Below, piece by piece: positions 1 through 8,549 of a DNA stretch of 64,000 nucleotides (the stretch's first letter is position 1; each line of letters starts with the position of its first letter). The notes below the pieces were generated by a model. That model was not told the DNA's origin, did not search any database, and saw only the letters and a program-made list of their open reading frames with translations. A program made the translations under genes and the position numbers. The stretch spans positions 23,499 to 87,498 of the forward strand of contig JAVBXN010000052.1 in assembly GCA_030824515.1 (NCBI GenBank), written 5' to 3'. Source of the stretch: Pelobacter sp. (GTDB lineage: Bacteria; Desulfobacterota; Desulfuromonadia; Geobacterales; Pseudopelobacteraceae).

Positions 1-2406
1 ACGCAGCGAATTGAGCGAGACCAGCAGGGAGCTGGCGGTCATGGCCACGGCCGCGTAGACCGGCGTCAGATGCCCCGACATCGCGATCGGGATGCCGATC
101 AGATTGTACAGAAAAGCCCAGGCCAGGTTCTGCTTGATGATTCGTACTGTAGCACGGCTGATCCGCCAGGCGGTGACGATTCTTGTCAGGTCATCACCGG
201 TGATGATCACATCGGCGTTTTCCAGCGCGATGTCGCTGGAACCGGTCAAGGAACAGCTGACCGTGGCGGCGGCCAGGGCCGGCGCGTCATTGACTCCGTC
301 GCCGGCCATCAGCACCCGGCACCCCTGCCCCTGTAAACTCTTGACATAGAGCAGTTTTTGATCCGGCGTCATGCCGCCGCTGGCCGATCCGACACCGATT
401 TCGGCGGCGATGCGCTCCACGGTGGCCTGGTGGTCGCCGCTGACCAGACGGACCTCGATCCTGGCGGCCGCTAACCCGGCTACCATTTCCACCGCGCCGT
501 TTCTGACCCCGTCCACCAGCAGGTATCGCCCCGCCAACCGGCCGCCGATCGCGACCAGAACCGCAGTAGCGGCAGCGTTGTCCGGATCAGGCAGTTCTTC
601 CAGAACTATGCCGCTTTCGCTCAGGAACAGTTCGCTGCCGCACAGCACCAACCGGCCATCCGGCAGATATCCGGAGATTCCCCGTCCGGGGATGTTGCGG
701 AACTCGCGGCAGGTTTCTGGAAGAGACCCCTGTCCGGCGGCATGCCGCACAATCGCCCCGGCCAGTGGGTGGGCGGCCGGTTGCTCGACCGTGGCGGCAG
801 CCTGGATCAGTTCCGCTTCGCTATACCCTCCGCAGGTTTCAATTCCCATAACCTGGGGCTGTCCCCTGGTAAGGGTGCCGGTCTTATCCAGCAGCGCGAT
901 CCTGATCGTGGCCAGGCGCTCGATCACATCACCGCTTCGCAGGATGATGCCCAGTGACGCAGCCCGGCTGCAGGCCGCCAGCACCGCCGCCGGCACGGCC
1001 AGCCCCATGGCGCAGGGGCAGGCGATCAATATCACGGCCAAAGCCGACATCACGGCAGCGCCGGCCCCCTCCCCCGCCAGCAGAAAGCGGCCAAACCCGA
1101 CCATAAGCGCCAGCAGGATCACCGCCGGCACAAACCATCCCGAAATCTTGTCGGCCAGCAGTTGCAGACGCGGTTTTCCGGCCTGGGCCATCCGCACCAG
1201 CGACGCGACCCGCATCAGGTAACTCTGCCCGGCCGGCCTCAAGGCCTGAACAGTCACCGGCGCGGCCACATTGATGCAGCCTGAGCGGGCTTGATCGCCG
1301 ACTTGCAGCAGCACCGGCAGGCTCTCGCCGGTGGCCAGCGACTGGTCCACCTCGGTTTCGCCTTCCACGACCAGGCAATCCACCGGGAAGCACTCCCCCT
1401 GCCTGACCAGCAACAGGTCGCCGGGACGCACGCTATCCACATCCACCTGTCGGCTGCCCCCCTCTCCCACGACGGTTGCCCGCCGGGGCGCGGAGGCATA
1501 CAGCGCGCCGATGCCGGACATGGCTTGGCGGCGCACCGAAAGCTCCAGCAGCCGCCCGATCAGCACAAATGTCACGATCATGGCAGCGCTTTCGAAATAG
1601 GTTTCCAGTCCGGCAAAGAGCGCCCACAGGCTGTAGATCCAGGCCGAGAGAGATCCCACCGTGATCAACAGGTCCATTCCCGGCGCCCGGGTTTTCAGCG
1701 AGCGCCAGGCGCCGGACAGGAAGGGCCAGCCGGAGTAGAAGACCACCGGTGTGGTCACCGCCAGCGATACGTACTGCAGGAACTGTTTCATGCCGGGTGC
1801 CATGCCCTGGAAGTAGCCGGCGTAGAGGGCATAGGAGTAGGCCATCAGCTGCATCGTCAGGAAGAGCGCGGTGCCGAAACGGATCAGCAGGTCGTCCCGC
1901 TCCCGGCGGGCATCCAGATCGGACTGCTCAGGAGAGAACGGACGGGGAGTATAGCCCAGCCGGGAAATTACATGGAAGATCTCCAGCGGCGCCACCAGCC
2001 GCGGATCGAAACGGAGCGAGGCGATGCCGCCGCTGTAGGACAGGCTGACATGCTCGACACCGGGAACGCCGGCAATGATCCTTTCCAGCAGCCAGACGCA
2101 GGAGGGGCAGGTGATGCCGGCGACCAGGATGTCCAGGCGGCAGAGATCCCCTTCCGGAACCAGGTGCCGCGCCAGGTCGGCTTCGTTGAAAACTGTCTGC
2201 TCCAGCGATTCGGCCACTGTCGGAGATTGACGGTCACCGCGCTGATAGAAGCTATCCAGGCCCGCGCCGCAGATCAGCTGCCAGGCGCCCTGGCAGCCGC
2301 GACAACAGAAACGGACACAACTGCCGTCATCAGTCGGCGATTCGATCGCCTTCCAGCGAAAGCTGATGCCGCAATGGCTGCAGATCGATTCGGTTTGAAT
2401 GCTCAC
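1..2406 (-). CDS. ccoI: Copper-translocating P1B-type ATPase, CcoI/FixI-like (3' end off window)
   Basis: Membrane cation pump, probably moving Cu(I) for cbb3 oxidase assembly. Reading the minus strand from a GTG at 2406 gives about 802 codons with no stop before the window edge, so perhaps the last few dozen residues are missing. Seen: N-terminal cysteine pairs (C9, C12 and a CCRGC group) typical of the FixI/CcoI metal-binding extension; a ferredoxin-like metal-binding loop GITCPSC (C100, C103); the transmembrane CPC motif (463-465); phosphorylation site DKTGT (D507); an HP locus (HPLAGAI); and GDGVND (702-707). The start overlaps the ccoG stop as GTGA, so translation is coupled. The ccoG neighbour favours CcoI over a general CopA. 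Family assignment is secure; copper export for oxidase assembly is inferred. Confidence 0.9.
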   Translation of the reverse strand, partial: MSIQTESICSHCGISFRWKAIESPTDDGSCVRFCCRGCQGAWQLICGAGLDSFYQRGDRQSPTVAESLEQTVFNEADLARHLVPEGDLCRLDILVAGITCPSCVWLLERIIAGVPGVEHVSLSYSGGIASLRFDPRLVAPLEIFHVISRLGYTPRPFSPEQSDLDARRERDDLLIRFGTALFLTMQLMAYSYALYAGYFQGMAPGMKQFLQYVSLAVTTPVVFYSGWPFLSGAWRSLKTRAPGMDLLITVGSLSAWIYSLWALFAGLETYFESAAMIVTFVLIGRLLELSVRRQAMSGIGALYASAPRRATVVGEGGSRQVDVDSVRPGDLLLVRQGECFPVDCLVVEGETEVDQSLATGESLPVLLQVGDQARSGCINVAAPVTVQALRPAGQSYLMRVASLVRMAQAGKPRLQLLADKISGWFVPAVILLALMVGFGRFLLAGEGAGAAVMSALAVILIACPCAMGLAVPAAVLAACSRAASLGIILRSGDVIERLATIRIALLDKTGTLTRGQPQVMGIETCGGYSEAELIQAAATVEQPAAHPLAGAIVRHAAGQGSLPETCREFRNIPGRGISGYLPDGRLVLCGSELFLSESGIVLEELPDPDNAAATAVLVAIGGRLAGRYLLVDGVRNGAVEMVAGLAAARIEVRLVSGDHQATVERIAAEIGVGSASGGMTPDQKLLYVKSLQGQGCRVLMAGDGVNDAPALAAATVSCSLTGSSDIALENADVIITGDDLTRIVTAWRISRATVRIIKQNLAWAFLYNLIGIPIAMSGHLTPVYAAVAMTASSLLVSLNSLR

Positions 2407-3605
2407 GGGGTGATTGTCACCGAAGCGACCTGTTTATCGGCACTGAAGAGTTGCAGCTCGACCGGTCCGACCGGGATTGCGCCCGGTTTATGGCGGATCA
2501 TGAAGGTGATTTCGCGATGCTGATTGGGAGATATCGAAATGTCATCGACCGGTCCCAGCAGCGTGACGCTTCCGGAGGCGGCCGGAGCTACACGGATGGC
2601 GTAGCTGGCAGCCGATTGGGAGCGGTTGCCGATCACAGCCCGCCAGGGCTGGACCTGATAGCCGTCGGGCATCGTGCGCGGTGCGACCGTCGCGATGCGC
2701 TGCAGCGCAAAGGCGCTCTGATTCCTGTCGATCAGCCCCCATACCAGCATCACACCCAGCAGCAGGGTCAGGGCCAGCAGGATGACGGTCTTGCCGCCCA
2801 GTTTGAATCCGGTCCCCTTGACAGCCCCGAATTGGTAATCGATCAGACCGAAACCGTCCGGACGGCGTTCCATCACGCCCCGGCAGGCATCGATACAGCG
2901 GCCGCAATTGATGCATTCGATCTGGAAACCGTCGCGGATATCGATACCCATCGGGCAACTACGCAGACAGGCGCCGCAGCGCAGGCAGAGGTGGCGGTTT
3001 TCCTCGGGAAAGGCCAGGTTGAGGGTGCTCTGGTCGGTCAGAGCGGTCTGCAACCGGCCATAGGGGCAGTAGCCGCGGCAGAAGCTGCGTTTGACCAGGA
3101 TCAGGTTGATGTAACCGAACAGGGTCACCAGCAGGAAACAGCTCAAAAGCAGCGGATGGGAATTGAAGTCCAGAAGGCGGAACACAACCTGAGCGGGTGC
3201 CATGAACCAGCACAACAGGTTGAAGGCGATCAGCTTGGCGATGACCAGCGCCGTGAAGTGTTCAATCAGGGCGGCGGCAAAAGGGGGAAGTTTTTTTTGA
3301 AAGCGGCCGGCGGCCAGTTCAGCCAGATCGTTGAATACGGTTTGGGGACAGAGCCAGCCGCACCAGACCCGCCCCAGGACGACCGTGACCAGCAGAAACA
3401 GGGACAATCCCAGCAGCGTCGCCAGCAGCACCAGGTAGAACTGGTCGATCCTGACCGGAATACCGGCCAGAAACAGTGTGCGCAGGCCGATATCCATACG
3501 CAGCATGGGGTTGCCGGCAAAGGTCAGAAAGGGGACAAGCAGCGCGGCCGCGATCAGCACCGCCTGGACCAGACGGCGTTTATCGGTTATGCGTGGAAGC
3601 GGCAT
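2403..3605 (-). CDS. ccoG: cbb3-type cytochrome oxidase accessory protein CcoG (FixG), polyferredoxin-like
   Basis: A 400-residue membrane iron-sulfur protein. Family members reduce or handle copper during assembly of cbb3 oxidase. Seen: several hydrophobic helices in the N-terminal half, the family motif WCGWLCPQ near residue 85, two 4Fe-4S cysteine clusters (about 206-217, CGACLRSCP, and about 228-240, CINCGRCIDAC), then a further membrane helix and a C-terminal beta-rich domain (FixG_C, Ig-like). It lies 5 bp behind the ABC permease gene and overlaps ccoI by four bases. The structural genes ccoNOP are not in the window. Length is a little short of many FixG proteins (about 470), mostly at the N-terminus. 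Confidence 0.93.
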   Translation of the reverse strand: MPLPRITDKRRLVQAVLIAAALLVPFLTFAGNPMLRMDIGLRTLFLAGIPVRIDQFYLVLLATLLGLSLFLLVTVVLGRVWCGWLCPQTVFNDLAELAAGRFQKKLPPFAAALIEHFTALVIAKLIAFNLLCWFMAPAQVVFRLLDFNSHPLLLSCFLLVTLFGYINLILVKRSFCRGYCPYGRLQTALTDQSTLNLAFPEENRHLCLRCGACLRSCPMGIDIRDGFQIECINCGRCIDACRGVMERRPDGFGLIDYQFGAVKGTGFKLGGKTVILLALTLLLGVMLVWGLIDRNQSAFALQRIATVAPRTMPDGYQVQPWRAVIGNRSQSAASYAIRVAPAASGSVTLLGPVDDISISPNQHREITFMIRHKPGAIPVGPVELQLFSADKQVASVTITP

Positions 3606-3610
3606 GGGCG

Positions 3611-4369
3611 TTACTCCGCCATCTTGCGCCGGAATATCCCGACCGCCACGGCAAACAGGACCACCGCCGAAACCGACACCTGCAGCACATGCAGCGTTGA
3701 CATGTCACCTGAAACCAGCGCCCGCCTGGCGCCCTCGAACAGTGCCGTGGTCGGAATCGCCCGCACCCAGGGAAGCACATCGGGCGGATAGGAGGAGAGC
3801 GGAAAGAACAGCCCGGACATGAAGATCAGCGGCATCACCAGCACCGCCTCAACCTTGCCGATCGTCTCAGGTTTGTCCATGACCGTGCCGCTGATGACCC
3901 CGGCGCAGGAAAACAGCGCCGAACCCGGGATCAGGAAAACCAGGTAGTTGAAAAGGTGTTCAAGAGGAAAACGGAAGGGGGTGATGGCAAAGATCACCAG
4001 TCCGACCGCGCACCCCTTGATGATGCCGTGGGTGAAGCCAGTGCAGATCTTGGCGATGATGATTTCGGAAACCGAAATGGGCGTCACGCGGTACGATTCG
4101 ACCGTGAACTGTACCCGGCGGTGGAACCAGAGGCTCCAGACGCTCTCGTTGTAAGCGGCGTTGACCGCGGTCATCGTGATCAGGCCGGGTGCGATGAACA
4201 GGCTGTAAGGCGATCCCTCCACCGCTCCGATGTAACTCTGCATGCCGATGCCGAAGGCCAGGTAGATCGTCAGCGGATAGGCCACCACCGCCACCAGTTC
4301 GGAGAATATGGCGCGGCGCAGCACCTGCATGTCCCGCATCCAGATCGCCAGGGAACCGCGCATGATCAT
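3611..4369 (-). CDS. ABC-2 type transporter permease (DrrB/NodJ-like)
   Basis: A 252-residue inner-membrane permease with about six hydrophobic segments and the ABC-2 layout: a cytoplasmic N-terminus, then a conserved stretch ending in a P-x-x-x-x-P-x-x-x-x-F-E-x-x-R pattern near residue 210. It pairs with the ATPase encoded immediately upstream; the two genes overlap as ATGA (start 4369, upstream stop 4366-4368). An internal Met at position 3 is an alternative start. Substrate is unknown. The family includes drug, lipid and heme-related exporters, and the position just before ccoG-ccoI allows, but does not prove, a role in respiratory-chain maturation. Confidence 0.88.
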   Translation of the reverse strand: MIMRGSLAIWMRDMQVLRRAIFSELVAVVAYPLTIYLAFGIGMQSYIGAVEGSPYSLFIAPGLITMTAVNAAYNESVWSLWFHRRVQFTVESYRVTPISVSEIIIAKICTGFTHGIIKGCAVGLVIFAITPFRFPLEHLFNYLVFLIPGSALFSCAGVISGTVMDKPETIGKVEAVLVMPLIFMSGLFFPLSSYPPDVLPWVRAIPTTALFEGARRALVSGDMSTLHVLQVSVSAVVLFAVAVGIFRRKMAE

Positions 4370-5295
4370 TCGCGCACCTCCGCTCCGGTCAGGCTGATGA
4401 ACACATCTTCCAGCGTACGTTCCTTGAGAGAGATACTACGAACCGGCGCACCGTTCAGGGCGGTGACGATCTCCGACAAGCATTCCCAGCATTCAAGCGT
4501 CACTTGAATCCTGCTGCTTAACACCTCGATATTGCTGACACACTGCATCGATCTGAGCAGTGTTGCATATTGGTCCACGTCCCGTTCCAGCTCGATCTCG
4601 TAGACGGTGGCGCCGCTCAGGCGATCCTTCAGCTCCCGGGTGCTCCCCAGAGCTACCAGGCGGCCGTGGTCCATGATCGCGATCCGGTCGCAGAGCTGCT
4701 CGGCCTCTTCCAGATAATGTGTGGTCAGGAAAATCGTCATGCTGCCGGCCAGCGAACGGATATAATCCCACACCGCCCGCCGCGACTGGGGGTCCAGGCC
4801 GGTGGTCGGTTCGTCCAGGAACAGCAGTTGCGGCTGGTGCAGCAATGCCCTGGCCACCACCAGGCGCCGCTGCATGCCGCCGGAAAAGGTATCTGGGAAA
4901 TCCTTCTGGCGGGCGGAAAGTCCCATCAGCTCCAGCAGTTCATCGATGCGCCGGTTATAGGTTTTCCTGTCCATGCCGTGCAGACGGGCATGCAGCACCA
5001 GGTTTTCACGGGCTGTCAGATAGCGGTCGAGGCTGTTCTCCTGCGAAACCACACCGATCATGCTGCGAATACGGCGCCCTTCGGTGCGAATGTCCAGACC
5101 GTCGATGAAAACCTCGCCGGAACTCTGGCGCATCAGCGTGGTCAGGATGCGGATCAGGGTCGTCTTGCCGGCTCCGTTCGGCCCCAGCAAGCCGAATATG
5201 GAACCCCGGGAGACCTCCAGATCGAATGAATTCAGCGCGGTCAGGTTGGCATACTGTTTTGTCAGGGAACGGGTGAGAATCGCAGGAACCGGCAT
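4366..5295 (-). CDS. ABC transporter ATP-binding protein (DrrA-like)
   Basis: A 309-residue nucleotide-binding subunit. Seen: Walker A GPNGAGKTT near residue 40, signature FSGGMQRR, Walker B LLFLDEPTTGLDP, and the H-loop TTHYLEEAE. A C-terminal extension of about 80 residues resembles the DUF4162 tail common in DrrA/CcmA-type exporters. The open frame runs upstream to 5406, but the ATG at 5295 is chosen because the family begins at the PAILTRSLTKQY stretch and because it lies one base after the ubiD stop (TGA-C-ATG). It works with the overlapping permease gene. Exported substrate not predictable. Confidence 0.92.
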   Translation of the reverse strand: MPVPAILTRSLTKQYANLTALNSFDLEVSRGSIFGLLGPNGAGKTTLIRILTTLMRQSSGEVFIDGLDIRTEGRRIRSMIGVVSQENSLDRYLTARENLVLHARLHGMDRKTYNRRIDELLELMGLSARQKDFPDTFSGGMQRRLVVARALLHQPQLLFLDEPTTGLDPQSRRAVWDYIRSLAGSMTIFLTTHYLEEAEQLCDRIAIMDHGRLVALGSTRELKDRLSGATVYEIELERDVDQYATLLRSMQCVSNIEVLSSRIQVTLECWECLSEIVTALNGAPVRSISLKERTLEDVFISLTGAEVRE

Positions 5296-5296
5296 G

Positions 5297-7138
5297 TCAG
5301 ATGATCCCGTGCAGCGGGCCGCCCTTGGCGCCCAGTGCATCGACGCGGCGTTCCACTTCCGGATCAACTTCCAGGCCGGGGGCGTGAAAAGGCTTGACCC
5401 GGGCATCGATCACCAGCGGTCCGCGGCAGCCCCAGTGACGGCCGCGGCTCTCGGCCTTGATGCCATAGACGTCGGTGGCAGGGTTGGAACGGGTGAAGGT
5501 AACCCACAGGAAGTTGTTCAGCGTGGCGGCGGTGAACTGGCTGTCGTCGCAGATCACGATCAGCGGGACTCCGTCATAAACGTCCCTCTGGTCGTAGAAA
5601 CGGCAGAATTCCTCGATCAACGGGTCGCTCTCCCCCCTCTCCTGCCCGGACGGAGGTCCCTTGATTGCCAGCACTCCCGGCAGACAGAGCGTCGCCGGAC
5701 CAAAACCACCCGGCAGTTCCAGGCCGGCCGGAAGCTCCGCCACCAATTGGCGACGAACCGGACCGGCGGCGGCGATCACCAGCTTCGATCCTTCGTTCAA
5801 TCCCGAGCCGCTGTAATCCAGGGTGTCGATAGTCGTGGCGGTCTGGAAATGCAGGTTGGAGCGCCAGTCGGCCCGTTCCAGCACGTGCCCGAGAAAAGCC
5901 GCGATGTCGTGGGTGTGCAGCTGCGGGGCATCCTCATCGGCGGCGATCAGGAGATATTTGGCCAGCGACAGCTGCCCCTGTCCGAGGATGGCGTTGGCAA
6001 CAGTCAGCAGTTCCTGGGGTTGGCGCACCGCGGCATAGGGGACATAGCGTTCCCTGGCGATCGCCAGCAGCAACGGATGCACGCCGGCTGCGTCCACGGC
6101 GTGCACCTCCTTGACACCGCTGACTACGGTCGGTATCAGCGGACCGCTCAACTCGTGGATGAAAGCGCCGAAACTGGTATCTTCCTGGGGCGGGCGCCCG
6201 ACGGTGGTGAACGGGAAAATGGCGTCGCGGCGGTGGTAGACCGCTTCGACTTCGATATAGGGAAACTCGTGGGCCAGGCTGTAATAACCAAGATGGTCGC
6301 CGAAGGGGCCCTCCGGCAGCGTGTTGCCGGGATGAACCACTCCGCAAATGCAAAAATCGGCTTCGGCCGAGAGCGGCGCCTGCCCCGGCACGCGGGTCAT
6401 CGGAATGCGCTGGCCCGCCAGCAATCCGGCGAAGGAAAGTTCCGGCATCCCTTCCGGCAGCGGCATCACCGCCGCAACGGTCATGGACGGCGCGCCGCCG
6501 ATAAAGACGTTCACGCGCAGCAGGTCGCCCCGGGCGATGGCCTCGGCATGGTGCGCTCCGATGCCGCGATGGATCTGGTAGTGCAGGCCGGCCTGCCGGT
6601 CCGGCTGATAACGGTTGCCTGAGATTTGAACCCGGTACATCCCCAGGTTGGATTTGCCGAAGCCGGGTTGCGAGGGGCTCTCGGAATAGACCTGCGGCAG
6701 CGTGATGAAGGCGCCGCCATCCCGGGGCCAGGACACGACCTGGGGCAGCCCGGAAAGCGTTGTGCGGCACTCCAGCACCGGCGCGTTCGAGGTCACGCGC
6801 GGCAACAGGTTATAGGCGGCAAATGGGGCCTTGACGGCATCCAGCGGGTGTTTAAGCAGCGACAGGGGATTTATCTTCAGGTCCACCAGCCGGCGGATGT
6901 CTTCCAGCGTGTCGCGGAATATGAAGCGGGTGCGCTCCAGCGTGCCGAACAGGTTGCCCAAAAGCGGGAATCTGCAGCCGGCGGCATTGGTGAAGAGCAG
7001 CGCCGGGCCGCCGGCCTGGTAAACGCGGCGCTGGATCACGCCCACCTCCAGACAGGGATCACAAGGTACATCGATTCGCCGAAGCATACTGTGCCGCTCC
7101 AGATCGGCGACACATTGCTGAAGATTGCCGTAACCCAT
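5297..7138 (-). CDS. UbiD-family (prenylated-FMN) decarboxylase
   Basis: About 613 residues, full length for a long UbiD-type enzyme. UbiD proteins decarboxylate aromatic or unsaturated acids using prenylated FMN made by a UbiX partner; no ubiX is in the window. Seen: a conserved central block with EGPFGDHLGYY (the E-x-P acidic motif) and a downstream region IPTVVSGVKEVHAVDAAG typical of the family. The open frame allows a Met at 7150, but the ATG at 7138 has a good ribosome site (GGTGA, 5-nt gap), follows the TPR stop by one base and gives the usual MGYxNLQ N-terminus. A quinone-synthesis role (menaquinone or futalosine branch) is plausible but the substrate is not shown by sequence. Confidence 0.88.
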   Translation of the reverse strand: MGYGNLQQCVADLERHSMLRRIDVPCDPCLEVGVIQRRVYQAGGPALLFTNAAGCRFPLLGNLFGTLERTRFIFRDTLEDIRRLVDLKINPLSLLKHPLDAVKAPFAAYNLLPRVTSNAPVLECRTTLSGLPQVVSWPRDGGAFITLPQVYSESPSQPGFGKSNLGMYRVQISGNRYQPDRQAGLHYQIHRGIGAHHAEAIARGDLLRVNVFIGGAPSMTVAAVMPLPEGMPELSFAGLLAGQRIPMTRVPGQAPLSAEADFCICGVVHPGNTLPEGPFGDHLGYYSLAHEFPYIEVEAVYHRRDAIFPFTTVGRPPQEDTSFGAFIHELSGPLIPTVVSGVKEVHAVDAAGVHPLLLAIARERYVPYAAVRQPQELLTVANAILGQGQLSLAKYLLIAADEDAPQLHTHDIAAFLGHVLERADWRSNLHFQTATTIDTLDYSGSGLNEGSKLVIAAAGPVRRQLVAELPAGLELPGGFGPATLCLPGVLAIKGPPSGQERGESDPLIEEFCRFYDQRDVYDGVPLIVICDDSQFTAATLNNFLWVTFTRSNPATDVYGIKAESRGRHWGCRGPLVIDARVKPFHAPGLEVDPEVERRVDALGAKGGPLHGII

Positions 7139-7139
7139 C

Positions 7140-8399
7140 CTATTCACCATTTCCGCGAATTTTTTTTAGCATCATTTCCGTAAGTCGCAGCTTTTCACGC
7201 GCCGCGTTGAGCTCCACACGGGACGGCTCATCCTTGAAACGATCAAGCGCCTTTTTCAGGATAGCGTCCGCCTCCGGGTAGTTGCCGGCCTTGTGACGCC
7301 AGCGGGCCTGCACGATCAGGTATTGCACCGTCTCCGGATCCAGCTTGATCGCCTTAAGCAGTGAAGCCTCGGCTTCCGCCGGCCGACCGGCCTTGTCGTC
7401 CTTTCTGGCTTTCTGGTAATGCACCAACGCTGTGGCGCCGCGCACATCGCGCCGTGCCGGCTCCGATTCCAGCCTTTTCTCCGTCTGTTCAAGAAACGCA
7501 ATCGCCTCGTCATGCTGTCCACTTCTCACATAAACCGACATGATCGCAGCTATCGCATCCCTGCTTTTATTGTTGATAGCCAGCGCTTTCCTGAAGTGAT
7601 CAAGGGCAGTGGGATATTCTTCTCGGTTCATTGCCGAACGGCCAAGATGGAGATGGGATCTGTGCAGGTGCTCGTTGAATGTTCTCCGCACCGCTTCATC
7701 GGTTATTGACGGATAGCGCTCGGCATGCAGGCTGATCAGGTCCGCAAACCGTCCGAGACGCATATAACTGTTAGCCAGTCCCGCCAGGTAGGACGCAAGC
7801 TTGGGGGAGTCCGGCGGAAAGACCTTGTCGGCATAGGACAACGCTTTTTCGTAATTCTGTGCCGCTTCGGCGTATTTCCCGGTACGCAGCAGCGAGATGG
7901 CTATGGAACGGAACAATTGCGCGTCAAATTGGGCTGAAAGTTTTTGGTAAGCGGTCACAACGGCGTCATCCTGTTCCGACAGTGTCATCGTCAGGCGGGC
8001 AAGATCGAAATTACAGTCATCCGTCGAAGCTTCGATATGTTTGTCGCGCAGTTCACCGCTGAGCTTGTTGCCGGTTATGACAAATTTGAGAGAATGCCCT
8101 TCGGCGAGAGAGGCCTCCGAAAACGGATAGCGCAACGACAGAAGCTCGGGAGATGCCCCCGCCAGCCTGCCGACCGCAATGCTGTCACCTCCCAACAGGC
8201 CGGAATAGGATCTCTCATCTTCATCAACATTGAGAACCATGTAAATCTGGTGTCTGCCCCGCATGCCTTCACATGCCTTACCCGAAGTAGTGACAACATC
8301 AAGGGTTCCGACGTAGAGGCGCAGATCAGCCATTACGGGAGCCGGTATCAATAAGGCAAGCAACATCGATACGGAGATTATCAGGGGGTATGGGCGCAA
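7140..8399 (-). CDS. Secreted TPR-repeat protein of unknown function
   Basis: A 419-residue protein that starts at a TTG (8399), with a Sec-type signal peptide: hydrophobic SMLLALLIPAPV then a small-residue cleavage region near residue 24. An N-terminal domain of about 120 residues is not recognised. It is followed by several tetratricopeptide repeats from about residue 155 to the end (for example the stretch NYEKALSYADKVFP and the repeat with ALDHFRKALAIN). It is first in the minus-strand run leading to ubiD, the ABC pair, ccoG and ccoI, and directly abuts ubiD. TPR proteins act as protein-protein scaffolds, so an envelope assembly role is an inference. The divergent 150-bp gap (8400-8549) must hold its promoter. 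Confidence 0.75.
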   Translation of the reverse strand: MRPYPLIISVSMLLALLIPAPVMADLRLYVGTLDVVTTSGKACEGMRGRHQIYMVLNVDEDERSYSGLLGGDSIAVGRLAGASPELLSLRYPFSEASLAEGHSLKFVITGNKLSGELRDKHIEASTDDCNFDLARLTMTLSEQDDAVVTAYQKLSAQFDAQLFRSIAISLLRTGKYAEAAQNYEKALSYADKVFPPDSPKLASYLAGLANSYMRLGRFADLISLHAERYPSITDEAVRRTFNEHLHRSHLHLGRSAMNREEYPTALDHFRKALAINNKSRDAIAAIMSVYVRSGQHDEAIAFLEQTEKRLESEPARRDVRGATALVHYQKARKDDKAGRPAEAEASLLKAIKLDPETVQYLIVQARWRHKAGNYPEADAILKKALDRFKDEPSRVELNAAREKLRLTEMMLKKIRGNGE

Positions 8400-8549
8400 G
8401 GATTTCTCTCGGAGTGGAATTACCGGCTTTTCAGGATACCATTCCGGACAAACATTTACAATCAGGTTTCAAAATAGAAAATCATCAGCATTAGTGATAT
8501 TGTAAATTAAAATTATAGTCGAAGAGATTACAGTCAAAGGGAGTTTGGC

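Noticed and set aside
2451..3791. 446-codon plus-strand frame opposite ccoG
   Set aside because: Glutamine-rich, low-complexity antisense shadow.
5060..6622. 520-codon plus-strand frame opposite ubiD and the ABC ATPase
   Set aside because: Antisense shadow crossing two real genes; no ribosome site or domain.
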